A DNA stretch of 5,981 bases, taken from NCBI GenBank assembly GCA_002698165.1, contig NZVF01000011.1, positions 6,957 through 12,937 on the forward strand. Direction: 5' to 3'. The DNA is from Planktomarina sp. GTDB lineage: Bacteria > Pseudomonadota > Alphaproteobacteria > Rhodobacterales > Rhodobacteraceae. Below are positions 1 to 5,625 of this stretch, in pieces. Position 1 is the first letter of the stretch. The number at the start of each line of letters is the position of its first letter. A model generated the notes under the pieces. It made no database searches. It was not told where the DNA came from and saw only the letters and a list, made by a program, of their open reading frames with translations. Position numbers and translations under genes: made by a program.

Positions 1-293
1 ATTGCGTCACCGTCAAGTTTGGCCATACGCGCACCGGATGAATGTGCGGCCACACAATACTTGCAACCATTACGTGCCGACGCCGTCAACAAGATAAGCT
101 GTTGTTCGGCAAAGCTGAAACTAGTTTTGCTCAAAAGCTTGGACAGCGTCAAATACGCCTCCAGAACTACAGGGGCATTTGCCATCTCTTTGTAGAGGTT
201 CGGCAAGAACCCACCCATGCTTTTGGCGGCACCTTCCAGCCAGGGCTTTGCTGCATCAGGGGCTTCGTCGATTTCAAGCGGATTAACATCCAT
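1..293 (-). CDS. AhpD/carboxymuconolactone decarboxylase-family protein, 3' end cut by window edge
   Basis: This is the N-terminal 97 residues of an AhpD-like alkylhydroperoxidase/carboxymuconolactone decarboxylase (CMD) family protein; the rest lies beyond position 1. Residues 26-35 read MGGFLPNLYK, typical of this family's N-terminus. The redox motif CxxCxxxH is complete at C77-K-Y-C80-V-A-A-H84, preceded by an amphipathic helix (residues 61-76). In AhpD the two cysteines reduce peroxides through a disulfide cycle, with a Glu 12 residues before the first Cys in the proton relay. Here that position is Gln65, a change I recall from a CMD subfamily of unassigned function. The start is ATG at 293, supported by GAAGGA about 8 bases upstream. 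The gene lies downstream of, and in the same direction as, the StyA-like monooxygenase, but 251 bases away, so it probably has its own promoter. The fold is confident; the substrate is unknown. Confidence 0.85.
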   Translation of the reverse strand, partial: MDVNPLEIDEAPDAAKPWLEGAAKSMGGFLPNLYKEMANAPVVLEAYLTLSKLLSKTSFSFAEQQLILLTASARNGCKYCVAAHSSGARMAKLDGDA

Positions 294-350
294 TTTCTAT
301 TTCCTTCTTTTTTAACTATTAAAATTTTACATTAATTGATTTATTAAACT

Positions 351-410
351 GCTAAGCTAATTTAAATGCATTTGCATATATCTAGTCATATTTAAGTGTG
401 TTTGCAAGTA
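351..410. repeat. Two imperfect 30-bp-spaced direct repeats upstream of the AhpD-like gene
   Basis: Positions 360-380 and 390-410 share 16 of 21 bases: ATTTAA, then TG, then TTTGCA, then TA, offset by exactly 30 bases (about three helical turns). The first copy contains the perfect palindrome AAATGCATTT (364-373). A further TTTGCA occurs at 427-432. The pair lies 58-117 bases upstream of the AhpD-like start, where a regulator binding on one face of the helix could act. I could not find a convincing -35/-10 pair here. The AT-rich composition makes chance similarity possible. Confidence 0.4.
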
Positions 411-544
411 AGATAGTGAGGGAAACTTTGCAAAAACACGACAATAACGAAACCACATGCAGTCTTTGTTGGGCCGGGTCAAAAAATCAACAGAACTTTA
501 ACATTTCCAAGAGCTCAGCCGTTTCGGGCTCCCGATGCCAAATG

Positions 545-1942
545 CTAGGCCAGCGGATGCGCTGAACGTGGCATCCCAAAAACTTGACGTAGCTGGCCTT
601 TGGCAATCGCTAATTTTCCAGACAGATCGATAGCACCAGCACGTCCACCAGACTGTTTGTTGATCCAGGCTTTTGCCTTGGCGTCGTCGTGGAACGTGTC
701 AGTGATATTGTTTGGATTATCGAAATTCTCAACGAAAGCATCAGCAATCATTTGCTGAATAGAGTCATCGCCTTCTTTACCTGTCGAGCCATATTGAGAA
801 ATCAGCATTCGTTGACCTGCCTTAGTCAGAGGCTCAAGCAACGTGTTGTTGAATCTGTTCGTGTTATAACCGATTTCGTTAAAATACTTATCGAAAGTGG
901 CGTTCATCCAAGCTTCGCTGTAATCACCAGCGGTGTTATTTTTGAACTCAGACAAGAGAACCTTAATCTGGCGATAATTATTATTGGCACCTTGCCCTCC
1001 GATTGGATCAAGTGTGTTTGCTGTATCACCTACAGCCATAACAGCCGTACCCGACGGCAATTTCGCGACAGGCTTCTTGTAGCACGGGTGTACCGCGCCT
1101 TTTAACCAACCTTTTTCATCAGTCAATTCAGCATTCTTGATCCAATTGTAATCCCAAGGGTACATCTCTTTAAATACGGACTTAGCGACATCCAATACTT
1201 CTGACCCAGTCTTGGCATTGTCAAATTTATCAATTGCGCTTCCCTCTTTGGCCTCAAAAACCAAACTCCAACACTGATAGCCATCTTTGTGCCAATACGG
1301 CACACTAAATTGTTCACCGTCAGAGCCGTAAAAGTTAAACTTAATCCCATGGGTAAAATGGATACCATCTTTGGATCGGTCCATATCGACATTCTTTATC
1401 GTGATCAGTGCAAGTTTGCGCTGCGGTTTAGCGTATATGCTACGCTCCTCATCTACGTCAAACAGCTTGCCAATCTCTGCCTTACCCGCAGCAACAAAGG
1501 TGATGTCATGTTCTTGGGCGATCTTGTCCAAACCTTCCAAGTCGACATTTCCAATAACTGTTTTACCACCCCGCTCCTCAAAATCCTTTTCCCAGCGATA
1601 GCTCTGAAGCCGAACATCAATCGCAAGAGCTGGGCGCGAAAACCGGCCCATCAGATCAAGAAGTTGACGCCCAGGTTTCCCCGGTTTTGACGAGTATTTG
1701 GGCGAAAAAGTTAAATGAACGCCATTGATCGGGGTAGTGCCGTCCCAATGATTGATACCAAGTTCATTTTCTAGATCGAGCGAACCAGCAAATCTACACG
1801 CCGTACCAGTGGGCGGTACTTTGGTCATCCAGTCTTTACCACTTAACCCAGTAAAAATGCTGACATCGTGTCCTTGCTCGATCAAACCGATACCCAGCGT
1901 TAAACCACTAACACCAGATCCAATTATCGCTACCTTACTCAT
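545..1942 (-). CDS. StyA/IndA-like FADH2-dependent monooxygenase (group E flavoprotein monooxygenase)
   Basis: A 465-residue single-component oxygenase of the styrene/indole monooxygenase family. Known members epoxidise styrene or oxidise indole using FADH2 supplied by a separate NADH:flavin reductase (StyB). An N-terminal Rossmann fold has G8-S-G10-V-S-G13. Residues 107-114 (AIDVRLQS) match the StyA segment AVDYRLYQ. Residues 134-161 correspond to StyA's DLEGL...TGKYALGKVF stretch, followed by the family signature KPQR (172-175). The second FAD-binding block is GDTANTLDPIGGQGAN (305-320), close to StyA GDIQATVDPVLGQGAN. The C-terminal segment DAFVENFDNP (401-410) also matches StyA. At 465 residues it is longer than StyA (about 415); the excess includes a tail of roughly 35 residues rich in Gly, Ala and Lys. 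ATG 1942 is preferred over GTG 1951 and ATG 1948 because GAGGGAG (1951-1957) sits 8 bases before it and overlaps the GTG. No reductase gene is visible in the window. Family assignment is firm; the substrate is not. Confidence 0.85.
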   Translation of the reverse strand: MSKVAIIGSGVSGLTLGIGLIEQGHDVSIFTGLSGKDWMTKVPPTGTACRFAGSLDLENELGINHWDGTTPINGVHLTFSPKYSSKPGKPGRQLLDLMGRFSRPALAIDVRLQSYRWEKDFEERGGKTVIGNVDLEGLDKIAQEHDITFVAAGKAEIGKLFDVDEERSIYAKPQRKLALITIKNVDMDRSKDGIHFTHGIKFNFYGSDGEQFSVPYWHKDGYQCWSLVFEAKEGSAIDKFDNAKTGSEVLDVAKSVFKEMYPWDYNWIKNAELTDEKGWLKGAVHPCYKKPVAKLPSGTAVMAVGDTANTLDPIGGQGANNNYRQIKVLLSEFKNNTAGDYSEAWMNATFDKYFNEIGYNTNRFNNTLLEPLTKAGQRMLISQYGSTGKEGDDSIQQMIADAFVENFDNPNNITDTFHDDAKAKAWINKQSGGRAGAIDLSGKLAIAKGQLRQVFGMPRSAHPLA

Positions 1943-1950
1943 AAGCATCA

Positions 1951-1957
1951 CTCCCTC
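1951..1957 (-). promoter_or_regulatory. Ribosome binding site deciding the StyA-like start
   Basis: On the minus strand the bases read GAGGGAG, a strong Shine-Dalgarno match. Its last base, 1951, is 8 bases from ATG 1942, an ideal distance. The upstream candidates GTG 1951 and ATG 1948 lie inside or only 2 bases from the site and would not be initiated from it. The protein therefore begins MSKVAIIGSG. Confidence 0.75.
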
Positions 1958-1991
1958 AAAAAAATTTAGTTTCTGAACCTAACCAATCCAG

Positions 1992-2028
1992 AGCTTTCTT
2001 GCTCCAATTGGAAAACAAGTAAAAAGCT
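1992..2028. promoter_or_regulatory. Nested inverted repeat upstream of the StyA-like gene
   Basis: Outer arms AGCTTT (1992-1997) and AAAGCT (2023-2028) adjoin CTTG (1998-2001) and CAAG (2016-2019), forming a 10-bp stem interrupted by three unpaired bases. The centre carries the perfect palindrome TCCAATTGGA (2003-2012). The element lies 50-86 bases upstream of the StyA-like start, so it could be an operator or a hairpin in the 5' leader. No T-run follows on the minus strand close enough to make it an obvious attenuator. Confidence 0.35.
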
Positions 2029-2276
2029 TATGCTATCCGTATACTGATGATTTTATCCTTAGGCTGCGATATATGCCTTAGAACTATGATCATACCAATC
2101 AATAGGTGCTTGGCTTGAACCAATGTGGGGGCACTATTTAAAGGATGAAATAAAAACTTGACGCTTGGAATTTTTATTAGCCCACCATTAGTCACCTAAT
2201 AATATTATTTTCCCCTTAAAATCAAAAAAACCGTATGTTAATAGCTAGAGCACAAAAAAAATGGATCATTTCTGCG

Positions 2277-3374
2277 ATGGAAAGAATACAAAGTGACTGC
2301 TTAATAATTGGCGGGGGTGTGGCTGGGCTGGCAATAGCCCAAAGTTTGGTTAAACAATACAAAAATGTATTCTTAATCGAAAAAAATAACTCTTTGGGAC
2401 AAGAAGTTTCTAGTCGAAATTCAGAAGTTATTCATGCAGGCCTTTATTACAAAAAAAACTCACTCAAAGCCAAGTTATGCGTTGAGGGCAAACACCTATT
2501 ATATGATTACCTAAATAAAAACGAATTACCCTTCAAAAAATGTGGTAAGTTCGTAGTTTCTGTTAATGATCAGGAAACAAAAAAGCTTCATGAGATAAAA
2601 AATAATGCTCTCGAATGTGGCGTTGAAGATTTAGAATTCAATGATCGTGAATTACTAAACTACCCATTTATAAAATTTTCAGAAGCATTATATTCTCCGT
2701 CTTCAGGTATATTTGATAGCCAATCCTTTATGATGTCATTGAAAAATGAGTTTGAGCAGAATGGTGGATTAGTACTATTGAGAAACATAAGTTTAAAAAT
2801 TGAGAAAAGTGCGACGGGTTTTGAGGTTCTAGTTAAAGATAAAAATACAGGAGAAGTATTTATTATTGAAACTAATTTACTGATTAATAGCTCCGGTTTA
2901 AATGCCGCAATAATAGCTAATGACTATTATGGTGAAGAAAAATTCAAAAATAAATTTATAAAAGGTGAATATTATAGTTATCAAGGTAAAGAGCAGCTAG
3001 ACCATCTGATCTACCCTCTTCCAACTGAAAACAGTCTAGGGTTACACGCAACTTTAGATCTTGGAAAAGGTATAAGATTTGGCCCATCGGCTCATTTAAC
3101 AAACGATATCTGTTACTCTCTTGATAAAAACAATAAAGATTTATTTCTGAAAAAAGTTAAATCCTACTGGCCGTCAATTATAAAAGAAAATCTGTTGCCA
3201 GCCTACTCTGGCATTAGACCAATACTGGAAGGTCAGGATGATTTTCTGATAGATTTTTCAGAAAATACTGAAAGCTTATTAGTTAATGTACTTGGTTATG
3301 CTTCTCCTGGCTTAACATCTTGCCTAGCACTTGCTAAATATATAAAATCTAAGATTTCTTATATTGGCATTTAA
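2277..3374 (+). CDS. FAD-dependent oxidoreductase, L-2-hydroxyglutarate dehydrogenase (LhgO/L2HGDH)-like
   Basis: A 365-residue flavoprotein of the D-amino-acid-oxidase (DAO) fold, closest in motifs to L-2-hydroxyglutarate oxidases/dehydrogenases, which oxidise a 2-hydroxy acid and pass electrons to the quinone pool or oxygen. The FAD dinucleotide motif is G12-G-G14-V-A-G17, with the acidic residue ending the second strand at E35. The family signature SSRNSEVIHAGLYY is at 45-58, followed by a KAKLCVEG helix start, a GKFVV strand (about 90-94), a GIRFGPSA segment in the C-terminal half, GIRPIL (312-317), and GYASPGLTS (340-348) near the end. The reading frame stays open back to an ATG at 2235. 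I prefer ATG 2277 because the Rossmann motif then falls at the usual distance from the N-terminus and the extra 14 residues look non-conserved; neither start has a clear Shine-Dalgarno site. Base composition is about 30% GC in sampled lines, far below the neighbours, which suggests horizontal acquisition. The exact substrate cannot be read from sequence. Confidence 0.82.
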   Translation: MERIQSDCLIIGGGVAGLAIAQSLVKQYKNVFLIEKNNSLGQEVSSRNSEVIHAGLYYKKNSLKAKLCVEGKHLLYDYLNKNELPFKKCGKFVVSVNDQETKKLHEIKNNALECGVEDLEFNDRELLNYPFIKFSEALYSPSSGIFDSQSFMMSLKNEFEQNGGLVLLRNISLKIEKSATGFEVLVKDKNTGEVFIIETNLLINSSGLNAAIIANDYYGEEKFKNKFIKGEYYSYQGKEQLDHLIYPLPTENSLGLHATLDLGKGIRFGPSAHLTNDICYSLDKNNKDLFLKKVKSYWPSIIKENLLPAYSGIRPILEGQDDFLIDFSENTESLLVNVLGYASPGLTSCLALAKYIKSKISYIGI

Positions 3375-3647
3375 AAACTTTAAAATTATCAACTTGGCAC
3401 ACATTTAGAACGCTTCAAGAATTCATTCATCAATTGACAGCCACAATAATCCGTGTGAATTTATAGGCTGCATCACCAGTAGCTTATTCTTTAAAGTTCC
3501 TTTGCCCCAGTGGGACACCATAATTTATGATAATCTACCAATGAAATTATACTCTGAGAAAAGCACAATAAATTGTTTAATAATCATTATCAAAGAAATG
3601 TTCTTTCTCAAAATTCTATATTAAGCCTTAAGGTTTGAAAGCAACAT
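3375..3647. other. AT-rich intergenic region upstream of the GNAT-like gene
   Basis: There are 273 bases without a supportable gene. TTGACA (3434-3439) is a perfect -35 sequence, but no good -10 follows at 16-18 bases. Short dyads include CCCAGTGGG (3506-3514), ATAATTT/AAATTAT (3520-3526 and 3544-3550), AAAGAA/TTCTTT (3592-3597 and 3601-3606) and CCTTAAGG (3626-3633). None is followed by a T-run, so no terminator for the upstream flavoprotein gene can be named. Confidence 0.4.
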
Positions 3648-4115
3648 ATGTTTATCCCAATTAGCTTTAAAATTCCAAATCGTTTGTCTAATGATCAGTT
3701 TCATTTTGAAGTGTTGAGGTCAGAATTCTGTGAACTCGATTACGAGGCCGTGATGTCGAGTAAAGAAAGACTACGCCATGTTTTTGCTAAAAATGACGAA
3801 TGGCCAGAAAGTGACATGAGTTTCGAATTTAATAAAAATGACTTAATCATGCATGAAAACGAATTTAACAATAGAGAAGCTTTTGCCTACGCAGTTTTTA
3901 ATCCGGGAAAAGATAATTACATTGGATGCGTGTATATTAGACCGACAGAGCAAGAAAACTACGATTGTGAGGTATACCTATGGGTGAAAGACAGCGCGGT
4001 TTTTTTGGATGAATCTCTCTTTGAAACAGTAGACAATTGGCTACAAAAAGAGTGGCCATTTAAGCAACGGGCTTATCCTGGGCGTACTATTACTTGGAAA
4101 GAATGGGAGCAGTGA
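3648..4115 (+). CDS. GNAT-like N-acetyltransferase family protein
   Basis: A 155-residue cytoplasmic protein resembling a GNAT-fold acetyltransferase subfamily of unassigned substrate. Features that recall this family are the N-terminal FIPISFKIPNRL, the DYEAVMSSKERLRHVF helix (31-46, after LRSEFCEL), the W52-P53 pair, the FAYAVFNPGKDNYIGCVYI beta-hairpin (79-97) corresponding to the central GNAT strands, the EVYLWV strand (108-113), and the C-terminal YPGRTITWKEW (143-153). The usual acetyl-CoA pyrophosphate-binding Q/RxxGxG/A signature is not evident, so catalytic activity is uncertain. The start is ATG 3648; only a weak purine stretch (GAAAG) precedes it. The stop TGA overlaps an ATG (TGATG at 4113-4117), and the desaturase gene begins 53 bases further on in the same direction. 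The fold call comes from recalled similarity, not a search. Confidence 0.65.
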   Translation: MFIPISFKIPNRLSNDQFHFEVLRSEFCELDYEAVMSSKERLRHVFAKNDEWPESDMSFEFNKNDLIMHENEFNNREAFAYAVFNPGKDNYIGCVYIRPTEQENYDCEVYLWVKDSAVFLDESLFETVDNWLQKEWPFKQRAYPGRTITWKEWEQ

Positions 4116-4168
4116 TGCGTTTGGTAGTTAAGACCATTGGTTATGGCAGAAGGGTATAAAAATATAAC

Positions 4169-5062
4169 ATGGACCATCAAAAGTTTCTGAATGGCTTATC
4201 AAATGAGGTGCGTGAAAACCTCACGCAACGTCTTGATGGGCCAGGGTTGTTGCGAATTGCAGTTCATTGCGGGTTAATTGTTGGGTTCGGTTTTGCTATT
4301 TATTTAGGCTTGCCCGGTTGGGAAATACTTATGATACCACAGGGTATATTGATTGTATTTTTGTTTACACTGTTACATGAAGCTGTGCATCAAACACCAT
4401 TTAAAACTCGTTGGTTAAACGACTTGGCTGCACGCTTAAGCGGGTTTTTGATTTTTTTGCCGTCTTCATGGTTCAAATATTTTCATTTCGCACATCATCG
4501 CTTTACACAGAACCCAGAAAAAGATCCTGAATTAGAAATTGAAAAACCTAATAATACATTAAGTTATATCCATCATATTTCGGGAATTCCAACATGGGTT
4601 GGCCACTTTAAAACACTATTAAAAAATGCCCTGGGTGATTGCAGTGCGCACTTCCTACCAAATAAGGCAGAGACACGTATTGTTAAAGAAGCTCGGCTAC
4701 TTCTTTTAGCTTATACAATGATTTTATGTGGTGCGATATTCATCGGGTCTGCTACGTTGATCTGGGTCTGGATTCTTCCCTTATTATTGGGTCAACCTTT
4801 CTTAAGGCTTTACCTTCTCGCGGAACATGGACTTTGCCCAATGGTGGCAAACATGTTTGACAACACACGGACGACTTATACTAATCGGGTTGTTCGATTT
4901 TTCGCGTGGAATATGCCATTTCACACCGAACACCACACATACCCAACGGTTCCATTTCATAAGCTGCCTGAACTTCATGACCATATGCAAGGCGAAATCA
5001 TACATAGAGAAACTAGCTATACGTCCTTTACGGGCAAATACATAACGAAGATAAAAAGATAG
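4169..5062 (+). CDS. Membrane fatty-acid-desaturase-family protein (di-iron)
   Basis: A 297-residue integral membrane protein of the fatty acid desaturase superfamily, whose di-iron centre uses O2 to desaturate or hydroxylate lipid-like substrates. The three histidine boxes are intact: HEAVH (70-74), HFAHH (106-110) and HTEHH (252-256). An additional EH at 219-220 could supply another ligand. Hydrophobic membrane segments fall at about 28-48, 52-70, 90-101, 176-196 and 197-217, placing the boxes on the cytoplasmic side in the usual topology. The stretch RTTYTNRVVRFFAWNMPFHT (234-253) is typical of bacterial members. The start is ATG 4169; AGAAGGG lies about 14 bases upstream, farther than ideal. 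The gene follows the GNAT-like gene by 53 bases and precedes the DUF3764-like gene by 68. The substrate (acyl lipid, carotenoid or alkane-like) is not determinable; electron donors are not encoded nearby. Confidence 0.9.
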   Translation: MDHQKFLNGLSNEVRENLTQRLDGPGLLRIAVHCGLIVGFGFAIYLGLPGWEILMIPQGILIVFLFTLLHEAVHQTPFKTRWLNDLAARLSGFLIFLPSSWFKYFHFAHHRFTQNPEKDPELEIEKPNNTLSYIHHISGIPTWVGHFKTLLKNALGDCSAHFLPNKAETRIVKEARLLLLAYTMILCGAIFIGSATLIWVWILPLLLGQPFLRLYLLAEHGLCPMVANMFDNTRTTYTNRVVRFFAWNMPFHTEHHTYPTVPFHKLPELHDHMQGEIIHRETSYTSFTGKYITKIKR

Positions 5063-5069
5063 TTTCAGG

Positions 5070-5097
5070 TTGTTCTAAATAAGAAAATGAATAAAGT
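5070..5097 (+). promoter_or_regulatory. Possible promoter of the DUF3764-like gene
   Basis: TTGTTC (5070-5075) and TAAAGT (5092-5097) each match four of six consensus sigma-70 bases and are 16 bases apart, about 33 bases before the start codon. The surrounding AT-rich sequence makes this a weak prediction. The gene could instead be read through from the desaturase. Confidence 0.2.
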
Positions 5098-5130
5098 ATT
5101 ATTGAGGTAATTAATTAAAAGAGGGTAAAC

Positions 5131-5445
5131 ATGGCTATCATAACGAAAAGTTCAATAAAAATTACAAAAGGTTTTGATACTTGGCAGGCAATGGTAAAAT
5201 CACAAGAAGATAAGCTTAACGAAATGGGAATTAAGTTTTTATTTGCTGGTACCGAAAAAGACGATTCCACTCAACTTCACGCAATTATGCTATTCCCCAG
5301 CATGGAAGTGCTGCAGGCTTTCGGTACAGATGAAGAACTGACAGAGATAAGACGACAAGCGGGTGCGGTTATCGAGACTGGTGTAATGACACCAATATCA
5401 GAGGAATATTTCACTAACTACCCTGATGCTTTTACCAAGCATTAA
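5131..5445 (+). CDS. Small DUF3764-like protein of unknown function
   Basis: A 104-residue cytoplasmic protein without signal peptide or membrane segment. It alternates beta strands (IKITKG, HAIMLFPS) and helices (FDTWQAMVKSQEDKLNEMG at 15-33, and 57-78), consistent with a ferredoxin-like dimeric alpha/beta-barrel domain. The pattern F15-x2-W18, G33, G40, D44-D45, FPSMEVLQAF (55-64) and the ending VMTPISEEYFTNYP resembles what I recall of DUF3764 proteins; no catalytic residue can be assigned. The start is secure: GAGGG at 5121-5125 lies 5 bases before ATG 5131, the best ribosome binding site on the plus strand of this window. It follows the desaturase gene by 68 bases in the same direction, and a stem-loop lies just after its stop. 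Family assignment is from memory and moderate; function is unknown. Confidence 0.7.
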   Translation: MAIITKSSIKITKGFDTWQAMVKSQEDKLNEMGIKFLFAGTEKDDSTQLHAIMLFPSMEVLQAFGTDEELTEIRRQAGAVIETGVMTPISEEYFTNYPDAFTKH

Positions 5446-5455
5446 GCTTTTAAAG

Positions 5456-5483
5456 AATCCAAACTTGTTTACCAATTTGGATT
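5456..5483 (+). terminator. Stem-loop after the DUF3764-like gene
   Basis: Perfect 8-bp arms AATCCAAA (5456-5463) and TTTGGATT (5476-5483) enclose a 12-base loop, starting 10 bases after the stop codon. The position fits transcription termination between convergent genes. However, the stem is only moderately GC-paired and is followed by ATGTTTATAG, not a clean T-run, so an intrinsic terminator is likely but not certain. Confidence 0.4.
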
Positions 5484-5625
5484 ATGTTTATAGAAAGTCA
5501 GGCATTCATGTGGGTGTCCTATTAGCTTGCGAATAATTCTCGATCCTAAGATGAAAAAAGTTAAAAAAGCATTTCCATCATTAGAAACAAGCTAAGCTGG
5601 ATCTATCAATAACAAATCAATTCTC

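Larger units (their letters stand above)
1943..2276. promoter_or_regulatory. Divergent intergenic region between the StyA-like and L2HGDH-like genes
   Basis: This stretch must hold promoters for both divergent genes. On the minus strand TAAAAT (2050-2055) is a good -10 match about 110 bases before the StyA-like start, but no acceptable -35 lies 16-18 bases upstream of it. On the plus strand TTGACG (2158-2163) resembles a -35, but no -10 follows at normal spacing. Visible symmetry includes TCCAATTGGA (2003-2012), TATGATCATA (2085-2094) and AATAATATTATT (2198-2209). The pentamer CCAAT occurs four times on the plus strand (1983, 2004, 2096, 2120), as two pairs 21 and 24 bases apart. CCTTAG is directly repeated at 2057 and 2076. 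No gene was seen here. Confidence 0.6.

Noticed and set aside
42..335. Plus-strand open frame of 97 codons
   Set aside because: It lies antisense to the AhpD-like gene, whose translation shows a conserved CxxCxxxH motif and ribosome binding site; this frame shows no recognisable protein.
511..531. Hairpin as terminator of the StyA-like gene
   Set aside because: GAGC/GCTC and CCG/CGG arms pair around a TTT loop, but with a 4-base bulge and no T-run directly after it on the minus strand.
689..1690. Several open frames on the opposite strand and in other frames within the StyA-like gene
   Set aside because: They are shadows of a convincingly conserved flavoprotein gene and have no motifs or ribosome binding sites of their own.
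3434..3466. TTGACA followed by an AT-rich stretch as a promoter for the GNAT-like gene
   Set aside because: The -35 is perfect, but no hexamer close to TATAAT occurs 16-18 bases downstream; TTTATA is 20 bases away and the start codon is nearly 200 bases further.
3425..3530. Minus-strand short frames that could be a transposase or integrase remnant
   Set aside because: A frame of about 32 codons and an overlapping one in another frame are readable, but I recognise no family motif, and no terminal inverted repeats or target duplications are visible.
4802..5045. Minus- and plus-strand alternate frames within the desaturase gene
   Set aside because: They overlap the conserved third histidine-box region of the desaturase and have no independent support.
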